Shown: positions 45,436 to 57,372 of the stretch, in pieces
Layout: each line of letters begins with the position of its first letter
Position numbering within the stretch: position 1 is the first letter of the stretch
Assembly: GCF_030272615.1 (NCBI RefSeq)
Contig: NC_081408.1
Coordinates: 409,326,889 to 409,390,888, forward strand
Source: Cryptomeria japonica
Lineage: Eukaryota > Streptophyta > Pinopsida > Cupressales > Cupressaceae
Length of the DNA stretch: 64,000 nucleotides
Reading direction: 5' to 3'
Position numbers and translations under genes: made by a program
Notes under the pieces: model-generated
The model's database searches: none
Told to the model about the DNA's origin: nothing
The model's input: the letters and a program-made list of their open reading frames with translations, nothing else

Positions 45436-47740
45436 TGTAGTTGAGGAAAAATCAACTCTACAACTCCCAAAGATCACCTGCATGCAAACCTGTCACAGAA
45501 AAAGAGAAGCAAAATAGCTATGGAGGCCAGAATTCAGAGATCCAGAAAAGAGAAATCATATTGATTGTGCAACAAGAATGAAATTCAATAATTACAGTTG
45601 TTATGAAAATGCAAAGAGAGAATTCTTATAAGATGATACTCGAAACCCTAAAAGTGAAAACCCTAAAGAATTATAAGACTCCTAGGTTTAGCTTAAGCAT
45701 AGAGTATAATAGACTAATAATTAAATAAATAATTATTAGCTAATAAAATATTACTCTAACACTCCCTCTTAATATGAACTTGGGGAGTAGCGAAAAAACA
45801 ACTAAGGACTAAAAAAGCATGTAAACAATACAGGAAAGCAACAATGGGTCCCAACAACTAGGCCTGATGAGGTACCCAAGTACAATAAAATCTCTGTAAA
45901 GTGGAGAAAAGGGAGAAACCCCTGTGGGAACAAAACTCCTCTCCGAGAAGGGATGAAAACTCAAGTGAAGGATTAAGAATCCTCCAAACAAGAGTGTTCC
46001 AGAAGATAGGAACAAAAAGAAGAGAATGAAGAACACCACTGAAGCATGAAATAGCTACAAACACTGTCAAAGAGTAACTACTGATCTGAAGAACCTCCAC
46101 TGAAATAGAACATGACTAGGTAGAGAAGACTACAATCTGCATGAGTGCCCTCAAATGACACTACTCAAATCAGATGGAAAAAAAAAGGCAAACAACTGAA
46201 CTTGAAGATATAGATGGCATGAAACACCAAAGCTTGAAGAGTTGATCAATCGAACCAAGGAAGCATTAGAACCAATAGGACAAACCACCCCATAATGCTA
46301 AAAAGGGAGAGGGACAGGTACACTAAAAAATAACGCCCAACAAGAGATGCATGACGAAGAACCAAGAACAACGAAGGTGCAGAGAAAGTACATAGCTTCA
46401 TGGAAGGAACACTCACTTGACACACATCACAAGGCCAATGTCGTGGAAGGAACACTCACTTGACAAAGGTAGAAGGCAAACATCAACCCCCCATGGCACT
46501 TTATAAGTAGTGCATGTACAATAAGGCACAAGATGTGCAAGATCCCAAGTATACAATGCATGGTGGCGCTTTATCTTAGTGTGTTTGCATAAATAAAATG
46601 CTACAATGATTAGAAGAGACAGAAGATGGGAAACAGAAAGAACAGCCAAAGATGAGACATCCTACTCAAACAAAGAGATCCCAGGACCAAAAACATCCAA
46701 GATATTCACTAGAGTGCTGAAAAGCAAAAAATTGAATAAAATATACCTGGAGAAGAATCTGGAAAGAACACTCATATGACTCGAAAGTACACAAAACAAG
46801 CTTTCCAATAATATAAATTTTTTGAAAAATGGAGTTCGGATGCTCAAGTGATGTCCCCCGAAGTGCGAAAATGAACCTTTGGCTTTGACAAAAAAAATAA
46901 AAATAAAAATAAAATAAAAATAAAATAAAATTAAAAAAAAAAAAAAAAAAGTTCAAACCTCCAGATCTGGATAGAGATTGGAAAGAGTTTTCTGACGATA
47001 TAAGGTTTTTGAAAAAGTGCCTCCTTATGACCAAGTTACAGCCAAAAGAAAAAAAATACCTCTTTTAGGTCATAAAAAGGGTTTAAAAAAAAAAAAAAAA
47101 ATTGACGAAATTTTTTTGACGCATTTGCAGGTACAGTCGTATAGATTTTTTGTGCCTTGAAAAACATGACAATAAAAAATCATGTCCCAGATGCCCCTAT
47201 CACTGAAAATAGGCAAATTATATATCAAAATTGATGGAATCAGCCTTCTGAATCCAACTATGAGGTCCTTTTGGCACCAAAATGTACCAAAAAATTAGCT
47301 ACCCCCAGAAATAGAAAAAAGCAACTACACAAACCCTCAAATACATGGATCTGAAGAGCAAGACCCAAAATCTCTCATGAAGAGAACATGGGCATGCAAA
47401 TCTGGAGCTTTGATACCATATTGGAGTTGAGGAAAAATCAACTCTATAGCTCCCAAAGATCACCTACATGCAAACTTGTCACAAAAAAAGAGAAGCAAAA
47501 TAGCTATGAAGACCAAAATTCAGAGATCCAGAAAAGAGAAGTCATATTGATTGTGCAACAAGAATGCAATTCAATAATTATAGTTGTTATGAAAATACAA
47601 AGAGAGAATCCTTATAAGAGGATACTTGAAACCTTGAAGGTGAAAACCCTAAAGAATTATAAGATTCCTAAGTTTAGCTTAAGCATAGAGTATAATAGAC
47701 TAATAATTTAATTATTAGCTAATAAAAGATTACTCTAACA
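45436..47740 (-). mobile_element. Short LTR element, reverse orientation, inside the element 1 leader
   Basis: Two direct repeats, 45436-45761 and 47422-47740, are about 320 bases with roughly two dozen differences by eye, mostly transitions. They are the LTRs. Read on the minus strand they start TGTTAGAGTAAT. The downstream LTR is preceded by the purine tract AAGAGGGAG, and the upstream LTR is followed by TGGTATCAAAGC, one base from the iMet primer site TGGTATCAGAGC. The internal part is only about 1.66 kb and its minus-strand ORFs show no gag, RT or integrase motif, so the element is non-autonomous or internally deleted. No clear target-site duplication was seen. The iMet primer site and LTR style suggest a copia relative. 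Confidence 0.85.
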
Positions 47741-48593
47741 AAACACTTGTGTGTCTTGTCTCGAAAGTGGAAGGAATATGCTCTCCCCTTAACTGGGTGA
47801 TCAAAAAACCAAACCACTCTTATGCTTTCTTTCTTTCAAGCATTTAAATCCTTTAGCAGGCCTGCCCTCCCGATTTGCTCTTAGAGCGTCATTTAAATGG
47901 TCGGTGAGAGGGGAATGACCTAAGTGGGAAATGGCTTTATCACCAAGTGTTCCAACCCATTATAATCAAATGTGGAGGCTGACGAAAGTCCACTTCAACA
48001 GTTTTCTCAGTGATTAATCTTCCCCCAGTATCTTTAAGATATGCAAAGTCTTTGTTCTAAAGGTTGGGAAGCCTCCCGAGGGAGTTTATCATTGAAGACC
48101 GAATGGAAGCTTGATTCAAAACCTTAGCACTAGAAACTTTGAGTCGAGTCAGTATCCAAACATCTTCAATATCATAGTGCAAGGGTGGGGAAGAATCTGC
48201 CCCTAAGATCACTCACCATATATCTCTCAAGATAACTACTCAATTGTGAAGCAATTCACTTTGAGTTAATTTTTGGCAAAAGGCAAAAAAATGGGCGCCC
48301 CCTAGGGGGTGACACGGCTATTTGAGTTGACAGAGTATCAAGACTAGTGGGCCATGATATTGTTGATGACCCTTGAATAAAGAGTCTATTTGATTTGTCT
48401 TGTTATCTAAACCTGTGAAAACATCAAAGATTTGAACACATCCTCACAGAACATACACTATTTGTCTAGCATAGGCAAAATTTGTTATCTCATTTGTGTG
48501 TCGTGTTTGCAACTTATTTTTTAGAAAATCATCCATAAAAAACACAAGTGTTAAAAATCTTAAAACGACAAAAACAAAGAAATCAAGGCAGCT
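47741..48593 (+). other. Element 1 leader between insertion and cluster B
   Basis: No ORF is supported. The sequence has phrases such as GGGCGCCCCCTAGGGGGTGAC (48291-48311), a self-complementary GC-rich patch that stands out from the AT-rich surroundings and could be a stable RNA hairpin. Confidence 0.4.
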
Positions 48594-48960
48594 TAGCGCA
48601 TAGGAGCAACTTCCAAGCGCATATCAACCATTTTGTAGCACATCTAAACCAAGATATAGCGCTCTTAGCCATCACTTTAGTGCATAACTAGTTTCAGACT
48701 AAGTAAACTTTCAGTGGTGCTCTGCAATACCAGCTTAGCGCATTTTAACTTCAGCTTAGCGCATAAGAGGCGTATCTTAGCGCTTTGAGCTCAAACATTA
48801 GCGCTTTTTAGGGATATATTAGCACATAACCTTTCCAATCAAAACACTTTCAAACAAATCTTAGTCAGTGCATAGAAGAGGCAGCTTAGCACATAGAGAG
48901 CTTTTTGTGGTGCATCTAGACAATTAGTTAGCGCATCCAGTCCCTGTCTTAGCGCATATT
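48594..48960 (+). repeat. 21-bp phased array, cluster B of element 1
   Basis: TAGCGC or variants start at 48594, 48615, 48636, 48657, 48678; then 48715, 48736, 48757, 48778, 48799, 48820, 48841, 48862; then 48887, 48908, 48929 and 48950. All steps inside each run are 21 bases. The jumps between runs are 37 and 25. The motif is the same as in cluster A, 4 kb away (about 1.7 kb if the later insertion is left out). Confidence 0.93.
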
Positions 48961-49882
48961 CAAAATCAAGCAAAACAAAGAGCAAAACCAGGCATTTCGG
49001 GAAAATTTTATCACCAGTTGTGAGTACCCTTTTTGGTCCTCTGTCAAAACCAATAGTCAAAATTCAAAACCGATTATCAGAGGAAACAATTTCAAAATCA
49101 AACAAGCATCCTTAGAACAAATTTTTTGAATCTAAAACTAGCTCAAGATAAGACTTCGTCCAACCAAAATCAAGCAGTACCATAACATTGATCAAAGTTC
49201 CACCATCTAACGGATCCTATCACAAACAACATACCAAGTTTAATCCTTAAGTTGTCAAATCAAGTTTCCATATCGGGAGACTTTATCCATATCATCTGAC
49301 ACACTTTGTCATGGAGGCAAATCTGACTTAACCTCTACTTGATAAAGTAAGCTTGAGTTCTCAAACAAAGTATCACAATCCAACATCAACAGAAACCATT
49401 GATCATTCGTGTATGACCACTCCTCATATTTTGAGAAGTACAAGTCTTCATCACAAAACTAAGTTGAAGAAGAGACAACCTAGTTCTAAAGCACTTGCGA
49501 GAAGGAATAAGTTTCTCTATATCAATCGCCAACTCTTTAAATCACATCGCACATTTCTACGTCACATGTGATTGTATATTCAAGGCAAAACAAACGAGTT
49601 TGACAAAGAACCTTTGAGAAGCAGAGCTTATATTCAAAAAGTAGCATTCAGCCAACTCTTAAATCGAGGAAGAAGGATCAACCCCGTTTTATTCCCAAAA
49701 ATCTATATCACTTATAACAAAGCTCGACCTGAATCACCAACCCCTGAGAGAGAGGAAGAAAAAGAAACCCCCTTTGTAACAAAAAGTTTTTATTGAGGAA
49801 CATATTCTATCCACCTGAACCAACAACACCACCCCAAACTCCCATAGAAATCAAAGATTTCATCACGATAGAAATTTACTAA
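48961..49882 (+). other. Element 1 leader before gag
   Basis: Open blocks at 49353-49571 and 49572-49796 on the plus strand are basic (KLKKRQPSSKALARRNKFLY) and Ser/Thr-rich. They may be the start of the gag frame or leader. No start codon can be chosen with confidence. Confidence 0.35.
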
Positions 49883-52108
49883 ATGCTTGTTGTCACTTGC
49901 TCTCAAAGAAACAAACAACACGAATCACAACCAAAATCAAGTATGGGTCGTAGATTATCCAACCCTTTTTATGAGTATGCTAATATGGGAGATACAGAGA
50001 TTACCGAGGAACTTATCCAAGAGTGTCAAGAAAAATCATCATTCCAAAGGCTCATGGAAAGACTTATTGAAGCAGACAAGGAAAAATATATACTCATGCT
50101 AACTAGCAAAGGAGTTAGACTTCCTAAAGATTTCGATACCGAAAACTTAAGGAATGTAGACAAACGAATTTTTAGATCAAGGTCTAGAAATTACTCCTAT
50201 CAAGTCCAACAAAGAGAAGAAGAAACACATGACCCGAAAATCATACATGAATAAAACAACACCCCCGAACACAACCATGCCTGAACTTGGGATAATCTTA
50301 ATGAAAGGGAGGAAGCCCTCCCTCGATGTACAAATGCACCCATGGTCACTCTTACACAACAAATCCAAATGTTGCAAAGGCAAATGCAAGACATGCAACA
50401 AGGGACCACGGTGCAATACTCCTTGGACGAGATTTGTCCTTATCCCTTTGACAGGAGATTAAACATCGTACCTTTTCCCCCAAATTCAGATATACCAAAG
50501 TATGACAAGTATGATGGTAAAAGTGATCCTCGTGATCATGTTCGGGAATTTTGTACCATAAGCCTAGAGTTTTCTCACGATGACACTTACTTGATGAGAC
50601 TATTCCCATGAAGTTTGAGAGGGAAAACAATGGAGTGGTTGTCTAAACTTACACCTCCCATCAGATCATTTGATGAGTTGGTAAACAAATTTATCACACA
50701 ATACTCCTATAATATTCAACACGCAATCACCATGTTGGATGTATGTAACACCAAACAAAAGAACAATGAGACATTCATGGTGTTTCTTTAGCATTGGAGA
50801 TGCATGGTTTCAAGATATCCTCGAGATGTGCCTGAAAAGGAAAAGATGGAGATCTTTATCAATAATCTAAATAGTGAGATGACTTATCAACTCAAGCTCC
50901 AATGCATACCATCTTTTGCCAAGTTGATAGAATACGGAATCCAAGTAGAGGAAGCCTGCATCAAGAAAGGAACATTGAAGTTCTTTAAGGAAGGAGCTAG
51001 CTCATCAAACACTCACCCCTTTAATAATAAAAACAACAACAACACTTTAGACAAATCCATATTTTGGACAAGAAATAAAAATGTTGTTAATGATGGAGGA
51101 TTTGATGCTAATGATATGAAGTCCAAACAACCAGTATTAGCTTTATCAAGTAATCCACAATCTAACAAAAATCAAAAAGGTGTTAATCAAGGCACTAACA
51201 CTTATCCACAAAATACCAATCAAGGACCTTCAATTTCAAACACCAACAATAATGCCCAAGGTAATAACAATAACCAAGGAAACAACGCTAACTGAGGGAA
51301 TAATACAAACCAAAGAGGTAACACCAACACTTTTCCGAATAGACGTATCTACACACCATTAGGGAAAACCTTAGAATCAGTGTTTCGAGAACTCCTGGCA
51401 AACAAAATTATCACATTGCTGGCCATAAACAAATTTGAACCCCGGGTCAAACCACCTTGGTGGAATGACTCGCATTTTTGTAATTTTCATCGAAACAAAG
51501 GACATCACACAAATGATTGCATGAGGCTTAAGAACATTGTTCAAGATATGATCGATAGAGGTGATTTAATAGTTGATGGTCTCAAAACAAACGGTGATCA
51601 TGATGCCTTTAAAACTCCTCTTCCAAATTACAACAAGGGAGGAGCTTCATCATCAAATGATACCAGAGGAGCTCGTATAAATCACCTATACAACAACACC
51701 ATCAATCACATATCGATAAATGACAACTAAATAAATGTCATAAAAATCAAGGACAACCAAGACCATACGTTAATCAATGTGATAACCAGAGCTCAAAAAT
51801 ACGTCTTGAAAGGGCATACATCAACATCCACCACTATCCCCAAGACTCAATATAATTTGGTTGATCAACTGCGGAGAACCCCTGCTCAAATATACATACT
51901 CGAGCTACTCAAACTCTCGCCAAAACATAAGGACATCTTGGAACAAGCACTGGTTGAAACAAACGTTCCTCAAGATTTAAACATTGATAAATTCCAAGCC
52001 ATGGTGGCTCATATGACAGGGCCTCATAACCTCACCTTTTCTAAACACAATAATCTCTCCTTGAATCATCTGCATAACACTCTGCTTCATATTGAAGTTA
52101 GTAGATAA
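49883..52108 (+). pseudogene. gag: gag of element 1, broken by stops
   Basis: One frame carries, in order: an acidic N-terminal block (EITEELIQECQEKSSFQRLM, about 49990-50060); a Gln-rich coiled coil (TLTQQIQMLQRQMQDMQQG); the ICPYPFDRRL box; the retrotransposon gag core (about 50490-50990, YLMRLFP, TMEWLSKLTPP, QYSYNIQHAI); an Asn-rich linker (51020-51300); and a zinc knuckle FCNFHRNKGHHTNDC (about 51476-51520). A C-terminal block with YNLVDQLRRTPAQI follows. In-frame stops lie at about 50609, 50788, 51292, 51728 and 52106. Most fit CGA-to-TGA, CAG-to-TAG or CAA-to-TAA when compared with the gag of element 2. Gag would form the virus-like particle; this copy cannot make it whole. Confidence 0.85.
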
Positions 52109-53558
52109 AAATCAAGTTAAAAGAGTGTGAATAGATGGAGGAGTTGGTCTCAATATATGTACTTTAAAGCTTATCAGTGCATTGGGCTTTTCTGAGCAGT
52201 ATATTGATCCAAAAAAAAATATCACCATCAAGGCCTATGATAATGAAGAAAGGTCATCCAAACGAATAGTGATACTACCTATTAAGGTGGGACCAATACA
52301 AAGGGACACTATGTGCCAAGTCTTAGACATAGACTTAACATACAATATTCTATTGGGTCGTCCTTGGATACATGAAATGCAAAGAGTGCCTTCAACATAC
52401 CATCAGTGTGTCAAATTTTTGTATAATGGACAGGAAATCTCCATGTCAGCCGATAATAACCCTTTTCAACATTGCAATGCTATGGGGGCAGCTCAAGATA
52501 GCCTGGTTCCACACAACAGGGAAGCTCCAGCTTCTTCAGCATTAGCTCATCATCAAGAAAAACTCAAGTCTTTGTCCACGGACTTCAAACAAAAGATGAA
52601 AATCAAAGATCAAGGCATGGGAGAATACTCTTTTGAACCCATATGTCTATCAAGATTGCCAACATTGCCAAAATCTCATGGACAACCTTTTGCATCAACA
52701 CATCAAGCAACACAGCCCATCACCAAGTTTGATGGAAAATTTATCCAATTGGGCACACTAGCAAATGAATCAGAAGAGAAAGACATCCTTAGTTGGCTAT
52801 ACAAGGATGAGGAAGAGGTCAGAGCTGTTACTCTGGAGGAGGCCATACCAATACAACAATATGGAAAAGGATTCTGAATCATGCAAGGAATGGGATACAA
52901 TGGCAAAGGACCTATAGGAAAGCATCAAAAAGGCATTACATAACCACTAGAACCTCCTTCACAATTTTCATGAGACAAAACAAGAGTAGGGTATGGACAC
53001 GGCATACCACCAAGGCACAAAAAAATAAGTATCAGAAACCTCAGTGAAAAGAAAAGAAGAAATATAATGAGAACTCATGGCAAGAGGCACTACACCAAGT
53101 AGCAGAAAAAATAAGGAAAGAGCGAGAACACTAGGAAAAAGAGAAACAACAAGAGGAACTGTTCATTCAAAGGGAAGAAGCATCTTATAGAAAAGTGCAT
53201 CATGTACAAGAACCTATTCAAAACAAGGCAGAGCCACCACCTAAAGAAATCATTACTCTCCAAAGAGAAACAATCTATGAACAAATGCAAAGGGTACAAG
53301 CAGGCTCTGATTCTGAATCAGAAAAAAACTACAAGACTAGTATCAATTATCATAGATCTTTTCTCACCTTACAACGTATCTGTTAGCAGTAGTGAGAAAC
53401 TCTGGGAAAGTACTTCTGAAACTAATTCTAATGATTATGAATGGGGTAGTTGTTCAAATATTACTAAGTATTTTGAGGAAGGTACTATCTATTCACACAC
53501 ACCCCTTTCTCAGGAGGGACAAGGCATAGAGTCTCGATTACTTGAATTCGGACCATGA
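52109..53558 (+). pseudogene. pol: Protease and G-patch region of element 1
   Basis: A frame change of one base between gag and this region leads into an aspartic-protease block: IDGGVGLNICTL at about 52131-52166, with a stop directly before IDGG, then DLTYNILLGRPWIHEM near 52330-52380. A linker follows, then a G-patch-like MQGMGYNGKGPIGKHQKGI (about 52881-52937), entered through a stop at 52875. Further stops occur to 53100. The later part is Lys/Gln/Ser-rich and acidic (NDYEWGSCSN). Element 2 has the same order, so the layout is ancestral to both. Confidence 0.75.
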
Positions 53559-54918
53559 CATATGTACGAGGCTAAGGAGAACGAGCAGTAGCACTACAAA
53601 CAAGTCTACACTGAATATGATACCATCGAAGACCTTGACAATATCATTAACCTAACTGGCATCTCAAACAACTCTAATGCTACCTCTATCATGACACTTA
53701 CCGCAGCCAATCCCGACCCACCAAATGACTCTCTACCACTTGTATTTCCTGATCTCATAGACTAGGAAGAACCTGAACACCCTGATATACCCATTTTCCC
53801 AGATGATGAATCCATTGTCCAATATCTATGTATAGTCAACTCAAAAACATGCTCTACCAGGGAAAAAAATAACGATATCTGCAATCAGGGGAGTGTCAAG
53901 TCTCTCAGTCGCAAAAAATGAAAGAAACAAAAGATCTAATGCTGAAAACCAGTCAATGGCAGCACTAGATCACAAAAAAAGTCAAAATAAAGGACGCATC
54001 TGAGGGTGAAAACCTTTTTAAGGCACCTAAGAATGGGAGACTTGATACTCTTCCAGAACACTATCAAGAGCGGTCACCCATATTGATCGAGCCAACTCAA
54101 TCAATAAACATCGGTACAGAAGCAGCAGCTAAAAACATACAACTAGCAGAATCACTGACAGAAGAGGAACAACCAAAGTTTATCAAATTCTTCAAAGAAA
54201 AACAAATTAATTTTTCTTGTTCCTATGTTGATATGCCTGGAATAGATCTAAACCTGATCATGCATCATTTATCTATTGCTCCACGAGCTAAGCCAGTCAA
54301 TCATAAATTAAGAGAGATGAATTTTCATGTGGCATTCGTGGTCAAAGCTGAACTAAAGAAGTTATTAGATGTCGGATTCATTCGACCTATAGACTATGTT
54401 GAATGGATTTCAAACATTGTACCAGTTTCCAAACCGGACGAAAACATCAGAATATGCACAGATTTTAGAGATGTCAACAAAGCATGCCCAAAGGATGACT
54501 TTCCTTTGCCCAACATCGACATAATTGTGGATCAAACAACAGGCCATGCAATGCTATCATTAATGGATGGTTTCTCTGGCTATAATCAAATCAATATTTC
54601 TCTAGAGGGTAAAGATAAGACTGCATTCACCTTTCCATGGAGAACATATTGTTGGAACGTCATGCCTTTTGGCTTGAAGAATGCTGGGGCAACTTATCGA
54701 AGAGCCATGATGACAATCTTTCATGATATGATGCATACCTTCATGGAGGACTATGTGGATGATTTATTGGCTAAGTCATTCACCTAGGCAGAACAACTAG
54801 GCATATTAGATTAAAAAATTCAAAGATTGGAGCAATTCCAAGTCAGGTTAAACCCTAAGAAGTGTGTTTTCGGAGTCACATCAGGCAAACTATTAGGCTA
54901 CATTGTGTCTGTAATAGG
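53559..54918 (+). pseudogene. pol: Reverse transcriptase of element 1, cut by element 2
   Basis: 54083-54787 is an open RT block: HKLREMNFHVAFVVKAELKK, GFIRPIDYVEWISNIVPVSK, RICTDFRDVNKACPKDDFPL, SLMDGFSGYNQI, WNVMPFGLKNAGATYRRAM and the catalytic EDYVDDLLAKS, with YVDD at 54752-54763. A TAG at 54785 ends it. The frame then continues to GVTSGKLLGYIVS and is broken at 54919, where the LTR of element 2 begins. The rest of pol lies beyond the window. 53559-54082 is a degraded linker with stops and a frame change. Confidence 0.88.
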
Positions 54919-55771
54919 TGTAGACACCTAAAATTGTCATGTCTAATTAAATAAATATTTTATTTATTTAACTATCTAAGCCTAATTCTTCTATTAATTA
55001 AATAAATCTTTATTTATTTAATTCATTCATTTATCCTCTTCTAGCCTTATTTCTCATTTAAATAAATACATTTATTTATTTAAATTATCCTTTTCCTAAA
55101 TTAAATAAATATCTTATTTATTTAATTGATCTCACTCCTTCTATTAATTAAATAAATCTTTATTTATTTAATTAATTCATTAGCTTTTTCTACCCATGAC
55201 ACATGTCATTCATCTCTTAATTCATACACTACCTACCCCTTTCATTATTTTATTATTTCCTCTACCTACCCTCTAATCATAGCCGACCTCCTTTTACACC
55301 TCTCAATCTTATCCCTCCATTTCTTATAGTGTCTTCTATATAAGGAGATACTTCCTTCATTATCAAACCCTAATCAATCATCCTAAGGACCTGACTATTT
55401 GATCAATTGACTACTTGGCATATGCGATCCTACTTGCAACCACATTCCATTCTTTGTTGAGCTCTTGTGCACATAAAATCTGAGAGCAAATAGATCAAGC
55501 AAGATCAATGGAGATAGGAAGAATGGAGATCAAAACCCTATTGGACATGTGATGGTATAATCTTTGTGATTTCATTTGATTTGCATTGTCTTAGGTAATC
55601 TTCATATGTTATGGTGGATCTTTGTTGTTGTTAGGCTAGGGTTTTGTGGTTGAATTCATTTAGCCTTTCAATATTGTCATCATTGTTGTATCCATTTTCA
55701 CCGTATACATTTTGGCACTAAGTTGGAGATCCATTCTGGATAATCAATTGGGCATATCAATCTGACATCCA
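54919..55771 (+). mobile_element. 5' LTR of element 2 (Tat-like), inserted in element 1 RT
   Basis: The segment starts TGTAGACACCTAAAATTG directly after the RT sequence of element 1 and ends near CATCCA before the primer site, about 850 bases. The first 250 bases contain repeated AATTAAATAAAT and ATTTATTTAATT phrases in facing pairs. A TATATAAG box at 55337 is followed by sequence suited to the R/U5 region. The 3' LTR is outside the window, so LTR identity and the far target duplication cannot be checked here. Confidence 0.82.
55337..55344 (+). promoter_or_regulatory. TATA box in the element 2 LTR
   Basis: TATATAAG preceded by GTGTCTTC and followed by GAGATACTTCC, two thirds of the way through the LTR. 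That is the usual position of the U3/R boundary, so transcription should start about 30 bases downstream. Confidence 0.6.
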
Positions 55772-55775
55772 GTAA

Positions 55776-55800
55776 TTTTTGGCACACCCAGTGGGACTCT
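55776..55800 (+). other. Primer-binding site of element 2
   Basis: TTTGGCACACCCAGTGGGAC at 55778-55797 aligns with the element 1 site and the Tat-type TTTGGCGCCCACCGTGGGG site. It differs at several bases, so it may be drifted or use another tRNA. Confidence 0.6.
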
Positions 55801-55930
55801 TGTCCCTTTTTGCATTTAACATCCTTGTTGCAGATTTTGTGTTTTGAAGTTGCAGATCTGACATTTTTGACAACATTTTGATATTTTCGCATCTGCGTAC
55901 TTTTGGATCACATTTTTTATTTTCTGGTGC

Positions 55931-56145
55931 GTCTGTGACATCTGGAATCGCGTCTATGTTCTCGACAGTATTTTATTTTGCAGATTCTGGAAACCGCGTC
56001 TGTGTTCCTTAGTCATGTCTGCGGTGTTTTTAGACGCGTCTGTGACTAGAAGTCATGTCTGGGTTCTGGAGTCGCGTCTGTGTCTCACAGAACTGTGTCT
56101 GTGTCAGGGAGTCGCATCTGTGTCGAAGGTAACCGCGTCTGTGTA
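55931..56145 (+). repeat. Phased CGCGTCTGTG array, cluster A of element 2
   Basis: GTCTG (or GTCTA, ATCTG) starts at 55931, 55952, 55998, 56017, 56038, 56057, 56076, 56097, 56116 and 56137. Steps are 19 or 21 bases, with one double step of 46. The common phrase is GCGTCTGTGT. It starts about 130 bases after the primer site. The mixed 19/21 spacing breaks any triplet frame. Confidence 0.93.
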
Positions 56146-57372
56146 CATTGGTTTCATTTTTTTTTGAGTTTATTGATTTAGTTTTGGGTCTTGCATTTGA
56201 GGTTTTAGATCTAGTTTATTTTGAGCTAACATTTTCAGATCTAGCTAATGAAATTGGTGCAGCTTGTCGTGAAAGCAAAATCGTTTTGTTGAAGGACCCT
56301 ATTTTCACAAAGTCTTTTGGATTTAAAATTTACCTAACTTGTGTGCTTGCAGGAAGGGGTGATTATTTGAAACAATCCAAACTACTAACAACTCTTTGGT
56401 GCAAGTCCTTGGCAAAGGTTTTTTGGATTTTTATTGTGTGTTTTGTTTTCATAGACTAGCAAACATTTCAATTGGTGCACTAAAATTGAATCATTATCTT
56501 TTGTGTTTTGAGCAATAGGCTCTTTTTGTTTAATCTTTAGAGGGCCTATCTTCCCATGTGGTCATTAGGACTACTAGTGAGAAGAGAACAACCCAAGTGG
56601 TAGTAAAAGAAAGGCCATCTTCTTCCAAACCACTATAAATAACTATATTCATGGTGAAAACTATGAATAACATGTGCTGATTAGTTCATACCGACACTAT
56701 GTCTCCCCATAAACCCGTTTGATCAAATTTATTTGATCAGTTGTAGGGCGTAACCCCTACCAGCTGGGAGCCTTCTATATTTACAGAGCTGAAAGTGTCG
56801 CATGTATGGCCACACAAGTGGATGCCCTTACTAGCACCTTTTTGTTTTAGAGGCCCAAATCCTTCTAGTTGTTGGGGCAGGAGGTTGGACCTCTGGTAGC
56901 GGCCCACACACATACGGTTCTTAGTAGAGATACAAAGTTTGCCACGGAAAGTATATGTGTGGACTGATGCTTGGCTGACCCGAGAAGTGAGTGTCAACGG
57001 TGGAGCCAGTGAGGTCAAGCATCTAAGTATCCGCTCTAAATAGCATAGCCTCGGGGGTAAAACCCCATGTGGGATCAACAACTATTGTCTTGGTTAGCCA
57101 TAAGAATTGTGCTTGACTTATTTTAAGCATTCAAAACATTCAAGACCAAACAACAAAACATTGTGTCTTTTGTGTCTTCAAGTGTATGCAGAACAATTTT
57201 ACATCAAACAACACACTTTTTGGAGTCATTTTGAGTCTAGACACTTGCAAACATTGAGTCTTCATCAACATTGTGTCCTCTTGTCATGAAAAATAGTCAA
57301 ACAGTCAGATTTGGTCACAACAAAAATAAACTTCACGGATTGGAAAAAATTACACAAATTTTGCAGAAACAT
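56146..57372 (+). other. Element 2 leader between the two phased clusters
   Basis: An open block at 56148-56459 (MVSFFFEFIDLVLGLAFEVL start) is hydrophobic and of no known family. 56690-57080 is GC-richer, with self-complementary phrases such as CCTCGGGGG and GGGGTAAAACCCC (57055-57066), and may be structured RNA. The minus-strand ORF 57081-56737 is likely a shadow of that structure. Confidence 0.4.

Noticed and set aside
45431-47745. Five-base target duplication around the small LTR element
   Set aside because: Flanks CATAT and AAACA do not match; no convincing duplication could be read.
56737-57081. 114-residue minus-strand ORF in the element 2 leader
   Set aside because: Lies in noncoding leader of a plus-strand element, no domain recognised.
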